Positions 14,287 through 20,787 of a stretch of 23,544 nt of DNA are shown here, in pieces. Each line of letters opens with the position of its first letter. Position 1 is the first letter of the stretch. The stretch covers positions 44,139 through 67,682 of IMG/VR virus record IMGVR_UViG_3300030107_003104; one strand, written 5' to 3'. The translations under genes and the position numbers were made by a program. The notes under the pieces are model-generated. The model made no database searches. It had not been told where the DNA came from and was given only the letters and a program-made list of their open reading frames with translations. The stretch is from a virus.

Positions 14287-14742
14287 ATGGAATCGACTGG
14301 TGAGGGACATTATGAAAACCCCTGGACCTATCAAGGTTCAACTTTTACTTCTGACGACATTAACGATTTCTTCGGTTACGTCTACTGCATTACAAATTTG
14401 CAATCGGGCAAGAAATACATCGGACGTAAATACTTTACCCAACGTAGAAAGCCTAGAGGTGGCAAAAGACGGGTTACGTCTGAGAGTGACTGGAAAAAGT
14501 ACTACGGAAGTTCTCCAGAGCTTAAAGCAGACGTTAAGGATTTTGGAAAACTCAACTTTAAACGAGAAATAATTAGTCTTCATAAAACTCTTGGTAAAGT
14601 AAATTATGAAGAGACTAGACAATTATTTTTAAATAATGTACTAACTGAATCTCTTGACAATGGAGAACCTGCATATTATAATAGCAATATTCTTGGCAGG
14701 TATATGAAAAAAGATTATGGCAACTTTGGACTCAACAGTTAG
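14287..14742 (+). CDS. GIY-YIG family putative endonuclease
   Basis: A 151-residue protein with G-Y-V-Y-C-I-T-N (GIY strand equivalent, about residues 30-37) and K-K-Y-I-G-R-K-Y-F (YIG strand plus following Arg, about 42-50). Later residues N-Y-E-E-T-R-Q-L-F and Y-Y-N could supply the metal-binding Glu and a conserved Asn. GIY-YIG proteins cut DNA with one metal ion. In T4-like phages they are often homing endonucleases, and position beside nrdB would suit a free-standing one. A repair or host-DNA-degrading role is equally possible. A late promoter precedes it, and its 3' end overlaps the next ORF by 26 bases. Codons in the first two thirds are C-rich. Confidence 0.7.
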   Translation: MESTGEGHYENPWTYQGSTFTSDDINDFFGYVYCITNLQSGKKYIGRKYFTQRRKPRGGKRRVTSESDWKKYYGSSPELKADVKDFGKLNFKREIISLHKTLGKVNYEETRQLFLNNVLTESLDNGEPAYYNSNILGRYMKKDYGNFGLNS

Positions 14743-14914
14743 ATTGGCACATGATTGGTCACTTGATAGAATAAATTCAATGTCAAAAGATGTTGAAAGT
14801 ATTCAAGATGCTTATTCAATTTTTCGTGAGTTTGAAGAATGGATAGAACCAGATACTGAATCCCATGAAATTTTTTCACTAGAATATATTGGAGAAGATA
14901 GTGACTATCAGTAG
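14717..14914 (+). CDS. Small hypothetical acidic protein (65 aa)
   Basis: Starts at ATG 14717 inside the end of the GIY-YIG gene and overlaps the next ORF by 14 bases. The product is acidic and helical (S-K-D-V-E-S-I-Q-D-A-Y-S-I-F-R-E-F-E-E-W-I), with no membrane segment or known motif. Evidence is the overlap architecture and protein-like composition. Confidence 0.5.
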   Translation: MATLDSTVRLAHDWSLDRINSMSKDVESIQDAYSIFREFEEWIEPDTESHEIFSLEYIGEDSDYQ

Positions 14915-15074
14915 AACTGGTAAAGACAGACCTAAAAAAGAAAATTGTCGTAAGATACTTTCCAGTTATGGTTACACGGGTTCTTCAGTTGAAGAGTGTA
15001 TAGAAGAGTGGTGTAATAATCAATATACAACAGCAGGGCTTGTCAAATATTATGAAGCATACTATAATAAATAA
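14901..15074 (+). CDS. Small hypothetical protein (57 aa), GTG start
   Basis: I choose GTG 14901 because GGAG at 14891-14894 lies 6 bases upstream; TTG 14889 would add four residues. The product is basic at the N-terminus, then has a Cys/Glu/Tyr-rich helix (S-S-V-E-E-C-I-E-E-W-C-N-N) and a Tyr-rich tail. Its stop overlaps the late promoter of the next gene. Function unknown. Confidence 0.5.
   Translation: MTISRTGKDRPKKENCRKILSSYGYTGSSVEECIEEWCNNQYTTAGLVKYYEAYYNK
15066..15073 (+). promoter_or_regulatory. T4-type late promoter (AATAAATA)
   Basis: AATAAATA matches NATAAATA, overlaps the end of the previous ORF and lies 20 bases before ATG 15093. Confidence 0.6.
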
Positions 15075-15092
15075 ATTACTTATAATAGAACA

Positions 15093-15341
15093 ATGCAAAA
15101 AATTATAAATGTACTTGCTCTTGCGTCTGTCGCTGTATCTGCTGCCGTTGTTGGCACTGGTGCTTACGTTTACATTAATAAAGACGCAATAATCGAAAGT
15201 GTTACTGAAAAGGCACTAGGTTCTCTTGGAGGATTTGGTGGTGCTGCTGGAGGACTTGGTAGCGATTTACCTATAGGCACTCCTGATCTTTCACCTTCTA
15301 CTCCACAAGCTGGTTTACCTTCTACACCAGTACAGTTCTAA
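15093..15341 (+). CDS. Small membrane or exported late phage protein (82 aa)
   Basis: An N-terminal hydrophobic helix (residues 5-28, L-A-L-A-S-V-A-V-S-A-A-V-V-G-T-G) is followed by Y-V-Y-I-N-K-D-A-I-I-E-S-V and a flexible Gly/Pro/Ser tail. This shape recurs in marine T4-like phages as a short protein sometimes found in virions. The helix could be a signal anchor; there is no convincing signal peptidase site. It has its own late promoter, and its stop directly abuts the next ATG. Confidence 0.7.
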   Translation: MQKIINVLALASVAVSAAVVGTGAYVYINKDAIIESVTEKALGSLGGFGGAAGGLGSDLPIGTPDLSPSTPQAGLPSTPVQF

Positions 15342-15677
15342 ATGAAGAGACTTATTAGTAAGTATCTAAATTTAATTAATAAAATAGATGAGAGGCATTA
15401 TTGGCCTCTCTTTATTTTTTTATCATTATACTTTGTTATACCATATAGCGAATTTGTAATCACTGCACTTATTATTTGGTATTTTAAAGGAGGAGAGAAA
15501 CTCCTTCGTAGATGTTACGATGTGGTTACTAGGAGACTTCCTCAATGGATAACGGTTGGTAGTTCTATTATCTTCTTTCTTGTTATGTTAGATGATACAC
15601 TTATGTACCTTACTGTTATTGGAATTGCTTATTGGAGTAATAGGCAAGCAAAGAAATTAAAAGAAAAGGATGATTAA
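15342..15677 (+). CDS. Multi-pass membrane protein (111 aa) with a terminator in its coding sequence
   Basis: ATG 15342 follows the previous TAA without a gap. About three membrane helices are visible: residues 22-48, 71-85 and 86-97, separated by a basic loop (R-R-C-Y-D-V-V-T-R-R), with a Lys-rich C-terminal tail. No family recognised; holin-like roles are conceivable but unsupported. Bases 15390-15421, coding for D-E-R-H-Y-W-P-L-F-I-F, form a textbook intrinsic terminator, so most transcripts from 15066 may stop here and full-length expression would be reduced or need antitermination. Confidence 0.6.
   Translation: MKRLISKYLNLINKIDERHYWPLFIFLSLYFVIPYSEFVITALIIWYFKGGEKLLRRCYDVVTRRLPQWITVGSSIIFFLVMLDDTLMYLTVIGIAYWSNRQAKKLKEKDD
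15390..15421 (+). terminator. Rho-independent terminator inside a coding region
   Basis: GAGAGGC 15390-15396 pairs perfectly with GCCTCTC 15404-15410 around a 7-base loop, followed immediately by TTTATTTTTTT. It is the best intrinsic terminator I found on the plus strand. It lies 49 bases after a start codon and probably ends the late transcript of the gene at 15093. Confidence 0.8.
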
Positions 15678-15680
15678 ATT

Positions 15681-16271
15681 ATGTATTACGCATTATTAAG
15701 TGTTTCAAATAAAGACGGTATCGTTGATTTTGCAGAAGGATTAGTTCGTTCTGGATATACTATTATTTCCAGTGGTGGAACTGCTGCTGTTCTTCAGGCA
15801 GAAGGAATACCTGTAACTAAAGTATCTGAATATACTGGTTCACCAGAAATTCTTGAAGGTAGAGTTAAGACATTGCATCCAAAGATACATGGTGGTATTC
15901 TTGCCAAACGTAATAATATTATTCATGATACAGATCGTGATGATAATGGTATTGGACTTATTGATATTGTTGCAGTAAATTTATATCCATTTAAAGAAAC
16001 TGTTGCTAAACCAGATGTAACTTTTGAAGAAGCAATAGAGAATATTGATATTGGTGGTCCTAGTATGGTAAGATCAGCAGCAAAGAATCATAAACATGTT
16101 GCTGTATTAACTAATCCAAATCAGTATGGAATCTATCTTGATGCATTAAAAGGTAATATATCTTCTGTTACTGTTGAGCAGTTACGTTCTCAATTTGCTG
16201 TAGAAGCATTCAGACATACTTCTGAATATGATGCTGCTATTACTGCATGGATGGAGGATAGAGTATTATGA
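15681..16271 (+). CDS. purH: IMP cyclohydrolase (N-terminal PurH domain only)
   Basis: This 196-residue protein covers only the MGS-fold cyclohydrolase domain of bifunctional PurH, whose full length is about 520 residues. The AICAR transformylase domain is absent, because the frame ends after A-I-T-A-W-M-E-D. Catalytic residues known from human ATIC are present: K63 in R-V-K-T-L-H-P, Y102 in N-L-Y-P-F, D123 in I-D-I-G-G, and K135 in A-A-K-N-H. It should close FAICAR to IMP, the last step of purine synthesis, in the host cytoplasm. It is joined to purM by an ATGA overlap, so the pair is one unit. An AAAGGATG Shine-Dalgarno lies upstream. Single-domain purH is typical of marine T4-like phages as I recall. 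Confidence 0.85.
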   Translation: MYYALLSVSNKDGIVDFAEGLVRSGYTIISSGGTAAVLQAEGIPVTKVSEYTGSPEILEGRVKTLHPKIHGGILAKRNNIIHDTDRDDNGIGLIDIVAVNLYPFKETVAKPDVTFEEAIENIDIGGPSMVRSAAKNHKHVAVLTNPNQYGIYLDALKGNISSVTVEQLRSQFAVEAFRHTSEYDAAITAWMEDRVL

Positions 16272-17263
16272 ATTATAAAGACTCTGGTGTAGATATTGAA
16301 GCAGGGAGATCTTTTGTAGATCAAATTAAAGATACCGTTAAATCCACTCATAGTACTGAGGTACTGGGTGGATATGGTGGTTTTAATGGGATGATGAGAA
16401 TTCCTAGAGGTTATGAGAAACCTGTATTGGTTTCTGGTACTGATGGAGTAGGAACTAAAATACATGTTGCTGAATTGGAAGCAACTGGCAATCCATCTAT
16501 AATGAATGGTATAGGTATTGATCTTGTTGCCATGTGTGTGAATGATATAATCACATGTGGTGCAAAACCATTATATTTCTTAGATTATATTTGTACATCA
16601 GATATAAAACTTCATGGAGAGTTGGTGAAGGAATTAGTTGATGGTATAGCAGTTGGGTGTAAGTTATCTAAATGTTCTTTATTGGGTGGAGAGACAGCAG
16701 AACATCCAAGACGTTCATCAATGGTAGATCCTATTAGAGATACATCAGGATTTTGTACTGGTATTGTAGAAGAGAGTCAAATAATAGATGGTAGATTAAT
16801 TCGTGAGAGTGATGTTGTTATTGGTATAGAGAGTAATGGACTCCATAGTAATGGATTTAGTTTGATTAGAGATATGTTATGGAGGCATAAGATATTTCTT
16901 AAAGAGATGCCAGAACTTCTTAATCCTACAACCATCTATGCTCCTGTGGTTGAGAGTTTAATAAAAGATTTTCCTATCATGGGTATGGCACATATCACTG
17001 GTGGTGGTATACCAGAGAATCTTCCTAGATGTATTCCTGATGGATTGAAAGCAAGAGTTGATTATAATTCTTGGAAGATGCCAGAATTGTTTAGTAAGAT
17101 TATGCTTGCTGGTGAGATTCCTGAAGAGGAAATGAAGAATGTATTTAATCTTGGTATTGGATATTGTGTAGTAGTTCCTGCTAATATAGCAACAGATGTT
17201 CAGTTAAGAATAGAAGGACATGGTTTAAAATCTTGGGTTATAGGAGATATTGTGTCTATATAA
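16268..17263 (+). CDS. purM: Phosphoribosylformylglycinamidine cyclo-ligase (AIR synthetase)
   Basis: A 331-residue protein, about full length for PurM. It converts FGAM plus ATP to AIR in purine synthesis. Visible family motifs: the N-terminal G-V-D-I-E-A-G region; G-T-D-G-V-G-T-K (58-64); L-L-G-G-E-T-A-E (138-145, usually GGETAEMP, here H-P); N-G-L-H-S-N-G-F-S; and [11 protein letters not shown]. It starts in the ATGA overlap with purH. Together they would raise purine flux during infection, feeding the RNR encoded upstream. No truncation is seen. Confidence 0.9.
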   Translation: MNYKDSGVDIEAGRSFVDQIKDTVKSTHSTEVLGGYGGFNGMMRIPRGYEKPVLVSGTDGVGTKIHVAELEATGNPSIMNGIGIDLVAMCVNDIITCGAKPLYFLDYICTSDIKLHGELVKELVDGIAVGCKLSKCSLLGGETAEHPRRSSMVDPIRDTSGFCTGIVEESQIIDGRLIRESDVVIGIESNGLHSNGFSLIRDMLWRHKIFLKEMPELLNPTTIYAPVVESLIKDFPIMGMAHITGGGIPENLPRCIPDGLKARVDYNSWKMPELFSKIMLAGEIPEEEMKNVFNLGIGYCVVVPANIATDVQLRIEGHGLKSWVIGDIVSI

Positions 17264-17284
17264 ACTTAGAGACATTGTATTTTC

Positions 17285-17782
17285 ATGGCAGAAGAAGTAA
17301 AAGAAGAAGAAACGGTAGATTCTCCAGAAGCTTCTGAAGAAGTAAAGGAAGAAGTACAAGAAGAAAAGCCTAAAGGTATGCTTGGTAAACTAACTGATGC
17401 TATTGTTCCTGATCATGATGAGCAGATGGCAATCATTAGTACATTTGTTCGCCTTGGTATTTTGGTATGGTCGGGGGGAATACTGACCCTTAATTACGTT
17501 GCCATTCCAAACTTCCCACAGAAGAATATAGATCCAACTTTCATAGCTTCGGTGTTTACAGGAGTATTAGCAACCTTCGGAGTTCAAACAGCGAAGAATA
17601 AGAGTAATGGTAATGGTAACTCGTCTACTCCTCCAGTTACAGCAAAAGATATGGAGAAGTTAATTGAGAAGGCATCTCAGACTGGTCCTACTCAAACAAT
17701 TAGAATTGAGCAAGCACCTCTTAATCTAACTGCTGCTGCACCAGCACCAGAACCTAAGAAAGAAGAACCTCCAACAGTTTAA
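17285..17782 (+). CDS. Conserved phage protein with membrane helices (165 aa)
   Basis: The N-terminal 35 residues are Glu-rich, then D-A-I-V-P-D-H-D-E-Q-M-A-I-I-S leads into two hydrophobic segments (about 48-68 and 80-96, around L-V-W-S-G-G-I-L-T-L-N-Y-V-A-I-P and F-I-A-S-V-F-T-G-V-L-A-T-F-G). The tail is soluble and Pro/Ala/Glu-rich. I recall similar proteins in cyanophages. A holin-like role would fit two helices with charged ends but cannot be shown here. There is a 21-base gap from purM and no late promoter immediately upstream. Confidence 0.65.
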   Translation: MAEEVKEEETVDSPEASEEVKEEVQEEKPKGMLGKLTDAIVPDHDEQMAIISTFVRLGILVWSGGILTLNYVAIPNFPQKNIDPTFIASVFTGVLATFGVQTAKNKSNGNGNSSTPPVTAKDMEKLIEKASQTGPTQTIRIEQAPLNLTAAAPAPEPKKEEPPTV

Positions 17783-17786
17783 TGCA

Positions 17787-17942
17787 ATGTGGAATTTCAA
17801 TTTAGGAAAAACTCTTACTCAAATAAAAGATCTGGATAAGAAGTGGGCTAAAAAAATCCAAGATAAGTTTAATCTAACAGATTATCAAATGTTATGTTTG
17901 GCATTCGCAAAAGGATTCGTAATAGGAGCAATCCTTCTCTAG
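17787..17942 (+). CDS. Small membrane-associated protein (51 aa)
   Basis: ATG 17787 to TAG 17940-17942 encodes M-W-N-F-N-L-G-K-T-L-T-Q-I-K-D-L, a Lys-rich middle, and a hydrophobic C-terminal helix (A-F-A-K-G-F-V-I-G-A-I-L-L). It starts 4 bases after the previous stop and overlaps the next ORF. The regular amphipathic-then-hydrophobic design and tight packing support a real gene. Function unknown. Confidence 0.6.
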   Translation: MWNFNLGKTLTQIKDLDKKWAKKIQDKFNLTDYQMLCLAFAKGFVIGAILL

Positions 17943-18130
17943 ATAGTAAGAGTAGGGTTATTAACCTTATACAGTTCGTTATCTTTTTTCAGTTAGCAAT
18001 AGTAGGAGCAACCATATTTGGTTGCTTCATGCCTGGTAAAGTATGTGACGATGATGTTAAACAGCATATTGCTAACATGATGACTGTCATAACAACTTCT
18101 ACATTCGCACTATACGCTGCTGAGAAGTAA
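17894..18130 (+). CDS. Small membrane protein (78 aa)
   Basis: ATG 17894 lies inside the 51-aa gene. The basic N-terminus is followed by a hydrophobic helix (about 24-46, L-I-Q-F-V-I-F-F-Q-L-A-I-V-G-A-T-I-F-G) and a second at about 62-74. A shorter product from a non-ATG start after 17942 is possible, because the first 17 residues look like overlap-derived sequence. The stop overlaps the NifU-like start (TAATG). Confidence 0.5.
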   Translation: MFGIRKRIRNRSNPSLDSKSRVINLIQFVIFFQLAIVGATIFGCFMPGKVCDDDVKQHIANMMTVITTSTFALYAAEK

Positions 18131-18360
18131 TGGAACTTAATGACGAAAATATAATAACAGTTCTTGAAGAGCTGTTACCATACATCGAAGCAGATGGTGG
18201 GTGGTTAGAATATGTCGAGCAAGTGGATGGATGGGTTAAGGTAAGACTTGGTGGTGCATGTGCTTCATGTGCCATGAGTACTATAACTTTACGGGATGGT
18301 ATACAAAAGAAACTAATGATGGAGATACCAGATGTTAAAGGAGTTATCCAGGTTCTCTAA
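18130..18360 (+). CDS. NifU-like C-terminal (Nfu) Fe-S scaffold protein
   Basis: A 76-residue protein matching the NifU C-terminal domain almost end to end: an N-terminal helix (V-L-E-E-L-L-P-Y-I-E-A-D-G-G), a beta strand (V-K-V-R-L-G-G-A), then C-A-S-C-A-M-S-T-I-T-L-R-D-G-I. The CxxC pair binds a bridging Fe-S cluster in the Nfu dimer and hands it to client proteins. Such stand-alone domains occur in marine T4-like phages. It may mature host or phage Fe-S proteins during infection; no phage Fe-S client is visible in this window. It starts in a TAATG overlap. Confidence 0.85.
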   Translation: MELNDENIITVLEELLPYIEADGGWLEYVEQVDGWVKVRLGGACASCAMSTITLRDGIQKKLMMEIPDVKGVIQVL

Positions 18361-18377
18361 CAGTGTTCGTGAGTCCA

Positions 18378-18408
18378 CACATAAGTAGGTATTTTTTACT
18401 ACTTTGTG
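18378..18408 (+). other. Long imperfect hairpin directly upstream of a late promoter
   Basis: Positions 18378-18391 pair with 18397-18408 (12 pairs, two single-base bulges, loop of five T). No T-tract follows the stem, so it is not a canonical terminator on this strand. It sits two bases before TATAAATA. Confidence 0.55.
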
Positions 18409-18409
18409 C

Positions 18410-18417
18410 TATAAATA
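18410..18417 (+). promoter_or_regulatory. T4-type late promoter (TATAAATA)
   Basis: An exact T4 late consensus in the 81-base gap after the NifU-like gene, 25 bases before ATG 18442. Confidence 0.75.
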
Positions 18418-18441
18418 TATGCAGTACGGGATTGAAAAATC

Positions 18442-18666
18442 ATGCCCCTGACTCAACAAAGACATTACACTGTAGGTTATCACGACTTACAACAACAACA
18501 TTATGAGATATGTGAGTATGCTATGAGTGCATACGAAGCAATAGAACACAGCAAAGAGGATGTACCAGAGCTACAGGTGCATCCTCATTTTGTTGATTAC
18601 TGCAATAACGATGAGGTTGATAATATCTCTCGTATGATGGCAGCAGGTATTCCAATGGGACATTAA
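18442..18666 (+). CDS. Small hypothetical protein (74 aa)
   Basis: ATG 18442 lies just behind a perfect late promoter. The product is hydrophilic, His/Gln/Glu-rich at the N-terminus (H-Y-T-V-G-Y-H-D-L-Q-Q-Q-H-Y-E-I-C-E-Y), with an acidic middle and a Met-rich end. There is no membrane helix or clear metal-binding motif despite eight His residues. It starts a run of small late genes. Function unknown. Confidence 0.6.
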   Translation: MPLTQQRHYTVGYHDLQQQHYEICEYAMSAYEAIEHSKEDVPELQVHPHFVDYCNNDEVDNISRMMAAGIPMGH

Positions 18667-18668
18667 TC

Positions 18669-18782
18669 ATGAGCAACATAACAAGACATAAGCACGAGAT
18701 TATGTGGTGGATGAGTAGACTAACAGTAATGGGAGTTTCTCTAGGGTTAGCATTCAGACTTGCTGCTGAAGCATATGTCTGA
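18669..18782 (+). CDS. Micro-protein with one membrane helix (37 aa)
   Basis: ATG 18669 follows the previous stop by two bases, and the gene ends 8 bases into the next. The product is basic at the N-terminus (N-I-T-R-H-K-H-E-I) and then hydrophobic (M-W-W-M-S-R-L-T-V-M-G-V-S-L-G-L-A-F). Placement between coupled genes is the main support. Confidence 0.5.
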   Translation: MSNITRHKHEIMWWMSRLTVMGVSLGLAFRLAAEAYV

Positions 18783-18945
18783 AGTGGTTTGGTCAATTAA
18801 TATAATGCTTGGTATCCTTCTTGTTTCTGTGGGAATTGCAATTTACTACATATTCATGTATGATACATGGTATCCTAATGAGCAAGAAGACATTGAAGGA
18901 TCTGAAGGTGGACGCACACATAGCAGTGTTGCACACGAAAGTTGA
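18775..18945 (+). CDS. Small membrane protein (56 aa)
   Basis: I choose ATG 18775, which overlaps the previous stop by 8 bases, over a longer in-frame non-ATG start. One membrane helix spans about residues 5-30 (V-V-W-S-I-N-I-M-L-G-I-L-L-V-S-V-G-I-A-I). An acidic cytosolic-type tail follows. It overlaps the next gene by 68 bases. Function unknown. Confidence 0.55.
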   Translation: MSEVVWSINIMLGILLVSVGIAIYYIFMYDTWYPNEQEDIEGSEGGRTHSSVAHES

Positions 18946-19420
18946 TGCCTTATTAGAAAAACAAAAAGAACTCACAGCACGAGTACGTGCTAATGAGAAA
19001 GTAGTTGCTGCTGTAACCTTATTGGGTACAGTGGCACTTGCTGTTATTGGGGCAGGATATTTTGCACCAAAGGCAGAAGCATGTAGTCCTCCTTTAGATG
19101 GTAGTGAATTTACTTGTCCACCTCATGATGGTGTATTAGTGAGACCTGTTGCAGTTGTAGAACCAGAAGAAGAGGAACCAAGATATATTAGAGATTTGAA
19201 TCGAGGAAAAGTTGTTCTATTGGATACGAGAGATGATAAACCTCTTGTAATTATGGAAACATATCATCATATGGTAGATGCTATTCGTAATTGGAAACAA
19301 GAGAAAGAACGTACTCCAGTAGAGGATATGATAAATAGTTCACTTGCAGAATACAAATATGGGAGCAATGAAACCACCGAGCAGGAAGAGCTGCTACAAC
19401 TTCCGAGTAACAGAGATTAA
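18878..19420 (+). CDS. Coiled-coil, membrane-anchored phage protein (180 aa)
   Basis: ATG 18878 gives M-S-K-K-T-L-K-D-L-K-V-D-A-H-I. An earlier in-frame ATG at 18809 would add residues that only reflect overlap with the neighbouring gene. The protein has an N-terminal heptad-like helix (8-45), a membrane segment (about 46-66, V-A-A-V-T-L-L-G-T-V-A-L-A-V-I-G-A-G), a Cys/Pro-rich stretch (A-C-S-P-P ... F-T-C-P-P), then an acidic and a basic soluble domain. The two Cys could form a disulfide if exported. It overlaps the nuclease gene by about 62 bases. No family recognised. Confidence 0.6.
   Translation: MSKKTLKDLKVDAHIAVLHTKVDALLEKQKELTARVRANEKVVAAVTLLGTVALAVIGAGYFAPKAEACSPPLDGSEFTCPPHDGVLVRPVAVVEPEEEEPRYIRDLNRGKVVLLDTRDDKPLVIMETYHHMVDAIRNWKQEKERTPVEDMINSSLAEYKYGSNETTEQEELLQLPSNRD
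19330..19337 (+). promoter_or_regulatory. Probable late promoter (GATAAATA)
   Basis: GATAAATA matches NATAAATA inside the end of the previous gene, 22 bases before ATG 19359 of the nuclease gene. Confidence 0.4.
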
Positions 19421-19823
19421 TCGTGTTCTTGACGGGGATACTATTGATGTCACCATTGATCTTGGGTTTGATTTATTCAAGAAAGAAAGAGTTAGAGTTG
19501 CAGGAGTTGATACGCCAGAGAAGAGAACCAGAAACCTCGAAGAGAAAGCACTGGGAATAGATGCTACTAACTGGTTAAAGAAAAAACTTGAAGATACTAT
19601 TGCGGGAGATGGAGATGAACTCACTGTTAGAACTGAACTTGTCGGTGGGACTGGGAAGTACGGCAGGCTTCTTGGTTGGTTATATATTAACGAGGATACT
19701 GTTTCATTAAACGAACAGATGATTACTGAAGGGTATGCTCATGCTTACGATGGTGGAACCAAGGATATGAACCTTGAGAAACTACGTGAGATTCGTAGAT
19801 CATTTGGAACACTAACAGAGTAA
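19359..19823 (+). CDS. Staphylococcal nuclease-like (thermonuclease, SNase) protein
   Basis: From ATG 19359 the protein has 154 residues. It matches the SNase OB-fold family: V-L-D-G-D-T-I-D-V (D25/D27, Ca-binding region), R-V-R-V-A-G-V-D-T-P-E (R46, D51, T52, E54 equivalent to R35, D40, T41, E43) and G-K-Y-G-R-L-L-G (R103 equivalent to R87). All catalytic and Ca-ligand positions are therefore present, so it should cleave DNA or RNA. There is no signal peptide, implying action inside the cell, perhaps host DNA breakdown for nucleotide reuse or a virion-linked role. Start alternatives are TTG 19344 and ATG 19368; no clean Shine-Dalgarno decides. The 5' half has C-rich codons. Confidence 0.85.
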   Translation: MGAMKPPSRKSCYNFRVTEINRVLDGDTIDVTIDLGFDLFKKERVRVAGVDTPEKRTRNLEEKALGIDATNWLKKKLEDTIAGDGDELTVRTELVGGTGKYGRLLGWLYINEDTVSLNEQMITEGYAHAYDGGTKDMNLEKLREIRRSFGTLTE

Positions 19824-19827
19824 AACT

Positions 19828-20019
19828 ATGGAAACAATTATTAAAGAACTTCCAATACCAAAGGAAGCAACAAAAATGTTAGAAGAAGTACCTGCTGTTC
19901 AGGAACTTATTGAACCAGAATCTGATGGACTCACTGGTGGAGAAATTGCTATTGTTGTAATTCTTGTTGCTGGAGCACTATCACTTCTTGCTAAGGCAAA
20001 ATGCAAATTTAAGAAGTAA
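19828..20019 (+). CDS. Small membrane protein (63 aa)
   Basis: ATG 19828 follows the nuclease stop by 4 bases. The N-terminal half is acidic and Pro-rich (K-E-L-P-I-P-K-E-A-T-K), then one membrane helix (about 38-56, G-E-I-A-I-V-V-I-L-V-A-G-A-L-S-L-L) and a basic C-terminus, suggesting N-out/C-in orientation. The stop overlaps the next ATG by one base. Function unknown. Confidence 0.6.
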   Translation: METIIKELPIPKEATKMLEEVPAVQELIEPESDGLTGGEIAIVVILVAGALSLLAKAKCKFKK

Positions 20020-20273
20020 TGGACTTACAAAAGATTACCAGTACTGGAACTGCCGTCGCTGTAATAGGTGGTGGCACTTTTATGGGTGGTAATTATGCTG
20101 TTGATCAGGCAACTGGTGGACCTGAGAAAAGAATTAAAGCAAAACAAACAGAACTTCAACTCATAGTAAGAGAAGAAGTTCGTAGTGCTCTAGCAGACAT
20201 GTTACCTAAATCAACAGGTGGTGTCGTTAGAAGTACAACACCAGGAGATTATCGCCAAGAGGTTCTAAAATGA
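20019..20273 (+). CDS. Small phage protein (84 aa)
   Basis: A Gly-rich hydrophobic N-terminal segment (about 8-25, G-T-A-V-A-V-I-G-G-G-T-F-M-G-G) may be a weak membrane helix. A charged helical region follows (R-I-K-A-K-Q-T-E-L-Q-L-I-V-R-E-E-V). It overlaps the next gene (ATGA). The layout resembles other small phage proteins in this run. Function unknown. Confidence 0.6.
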   Translation: MDLQKITSTGTAVAVIGGGTFMGGNYAVDQATGGPEKRIKAKQTELQLIVREEVRSALADMLPKSTGGVVRSTTPGDYRQEVLK

Positions 20274-20521
20274 AAAATTTACCAATCCCATTACTCACAT
20301 TCTTAGCAGCACAGATAGGTGGTGCTGTCTGGTTTGCTGCACAATTAGAATCTAGAGTCTATACTCTTGAGACTGAAGATTACACATCACAACTACAGAT
20401 GATAAAAGAGAATCGTAGATACATCCAAGAAGCAATCATGCCTAGCTATGAAATTGGTGACAACTGGGACAACCCACATCATAATAACTGGGTTAAAGCA
20501 GGTGGTTGGAACGATAAGTAG
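20270..20521 (+). CDS. Small signal-anchored protein (83 aa)
   Basis: N-terminal M-K-N-L-P-I-P-L-L-T-F-L-A-A-Q-I-G-G-A-V-W-F forms one membrane anchor, followed by a short coiled-coil-like segment (Q-L-E-S-R-V-Y-T-L-E) and a polar Asn/His/Trp-rich tail. An anchor plus coiled coil is the arrangement of an inner-membrane spanin, but the protein is short and no partner outer-membrane lipoprotein is evident. It has an ATGA overlap upstream and a TAGTG overlap downstream. Confidence 0.6.
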   Translation: MKNLPIPLLTFLAAQIGGAVWFAAQLESRVYTLETEDYTSQLQMIKENRRYIQEAIMPSYEIGDNWDNPHHNNWVKAGGWNDK

Positions 20522-20787
20522 TGAAAGGTTACACTAAAGAAGATATTAAAAGGATATTAGGAACTTCTTGGCCTACTATGCCTGAAGACCATGAGACTGG
20601 TAATCAGAGAAGGAGGAGAATAGGTAATGAGATGAGAGCAGGATTGAGACCTTATCCCACATATACTGCAAAGAAGGTGGGTCCAAATTTTGATGAGAAT
20701 GGAAAGTATATCTATCCAGAAGGATCTGGTTTTAATTATATGGAGAGACTGGATCCTAATTCTGAATGGGGTGGTAAAGTATCTTAG
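20521..20787 (+). CDS. Small basic phage protein (88 aa), GTG start
   Basis: GTG 20521 lies in a TAGTG overlap with the previous stop. The protein is soluble with Arg-rich N-Q-R-R-R-R-I-G-N-E-M-R-A-G-L-R and a Tyr/Pro/Gly-rich C-terminal half (Y-P-T-Y-T-A-K-K-V-G-P). Its 3' end overlaps the convergent minus-strand gene by 4 bases, leaving no room for a separate terminator. No family recognised. Confidence 0.6.
   Translation: MKGYTKEDIKRILGTSWPTMPEDHETGNQRRRRIGNEMRAGLRPYPTYTAKKVGPNFDENGKYIYPEGSGFNYMERLDPNSEWGGKVS

Noticed and set aside
20270-20521. Inner-membrane spanin (Rz)
   Set aside because: An N-terminal anchor and short coiled coil fit, but the length is small and no overlapping lipoprotein gene with a lipobox is present, so I left the function open.
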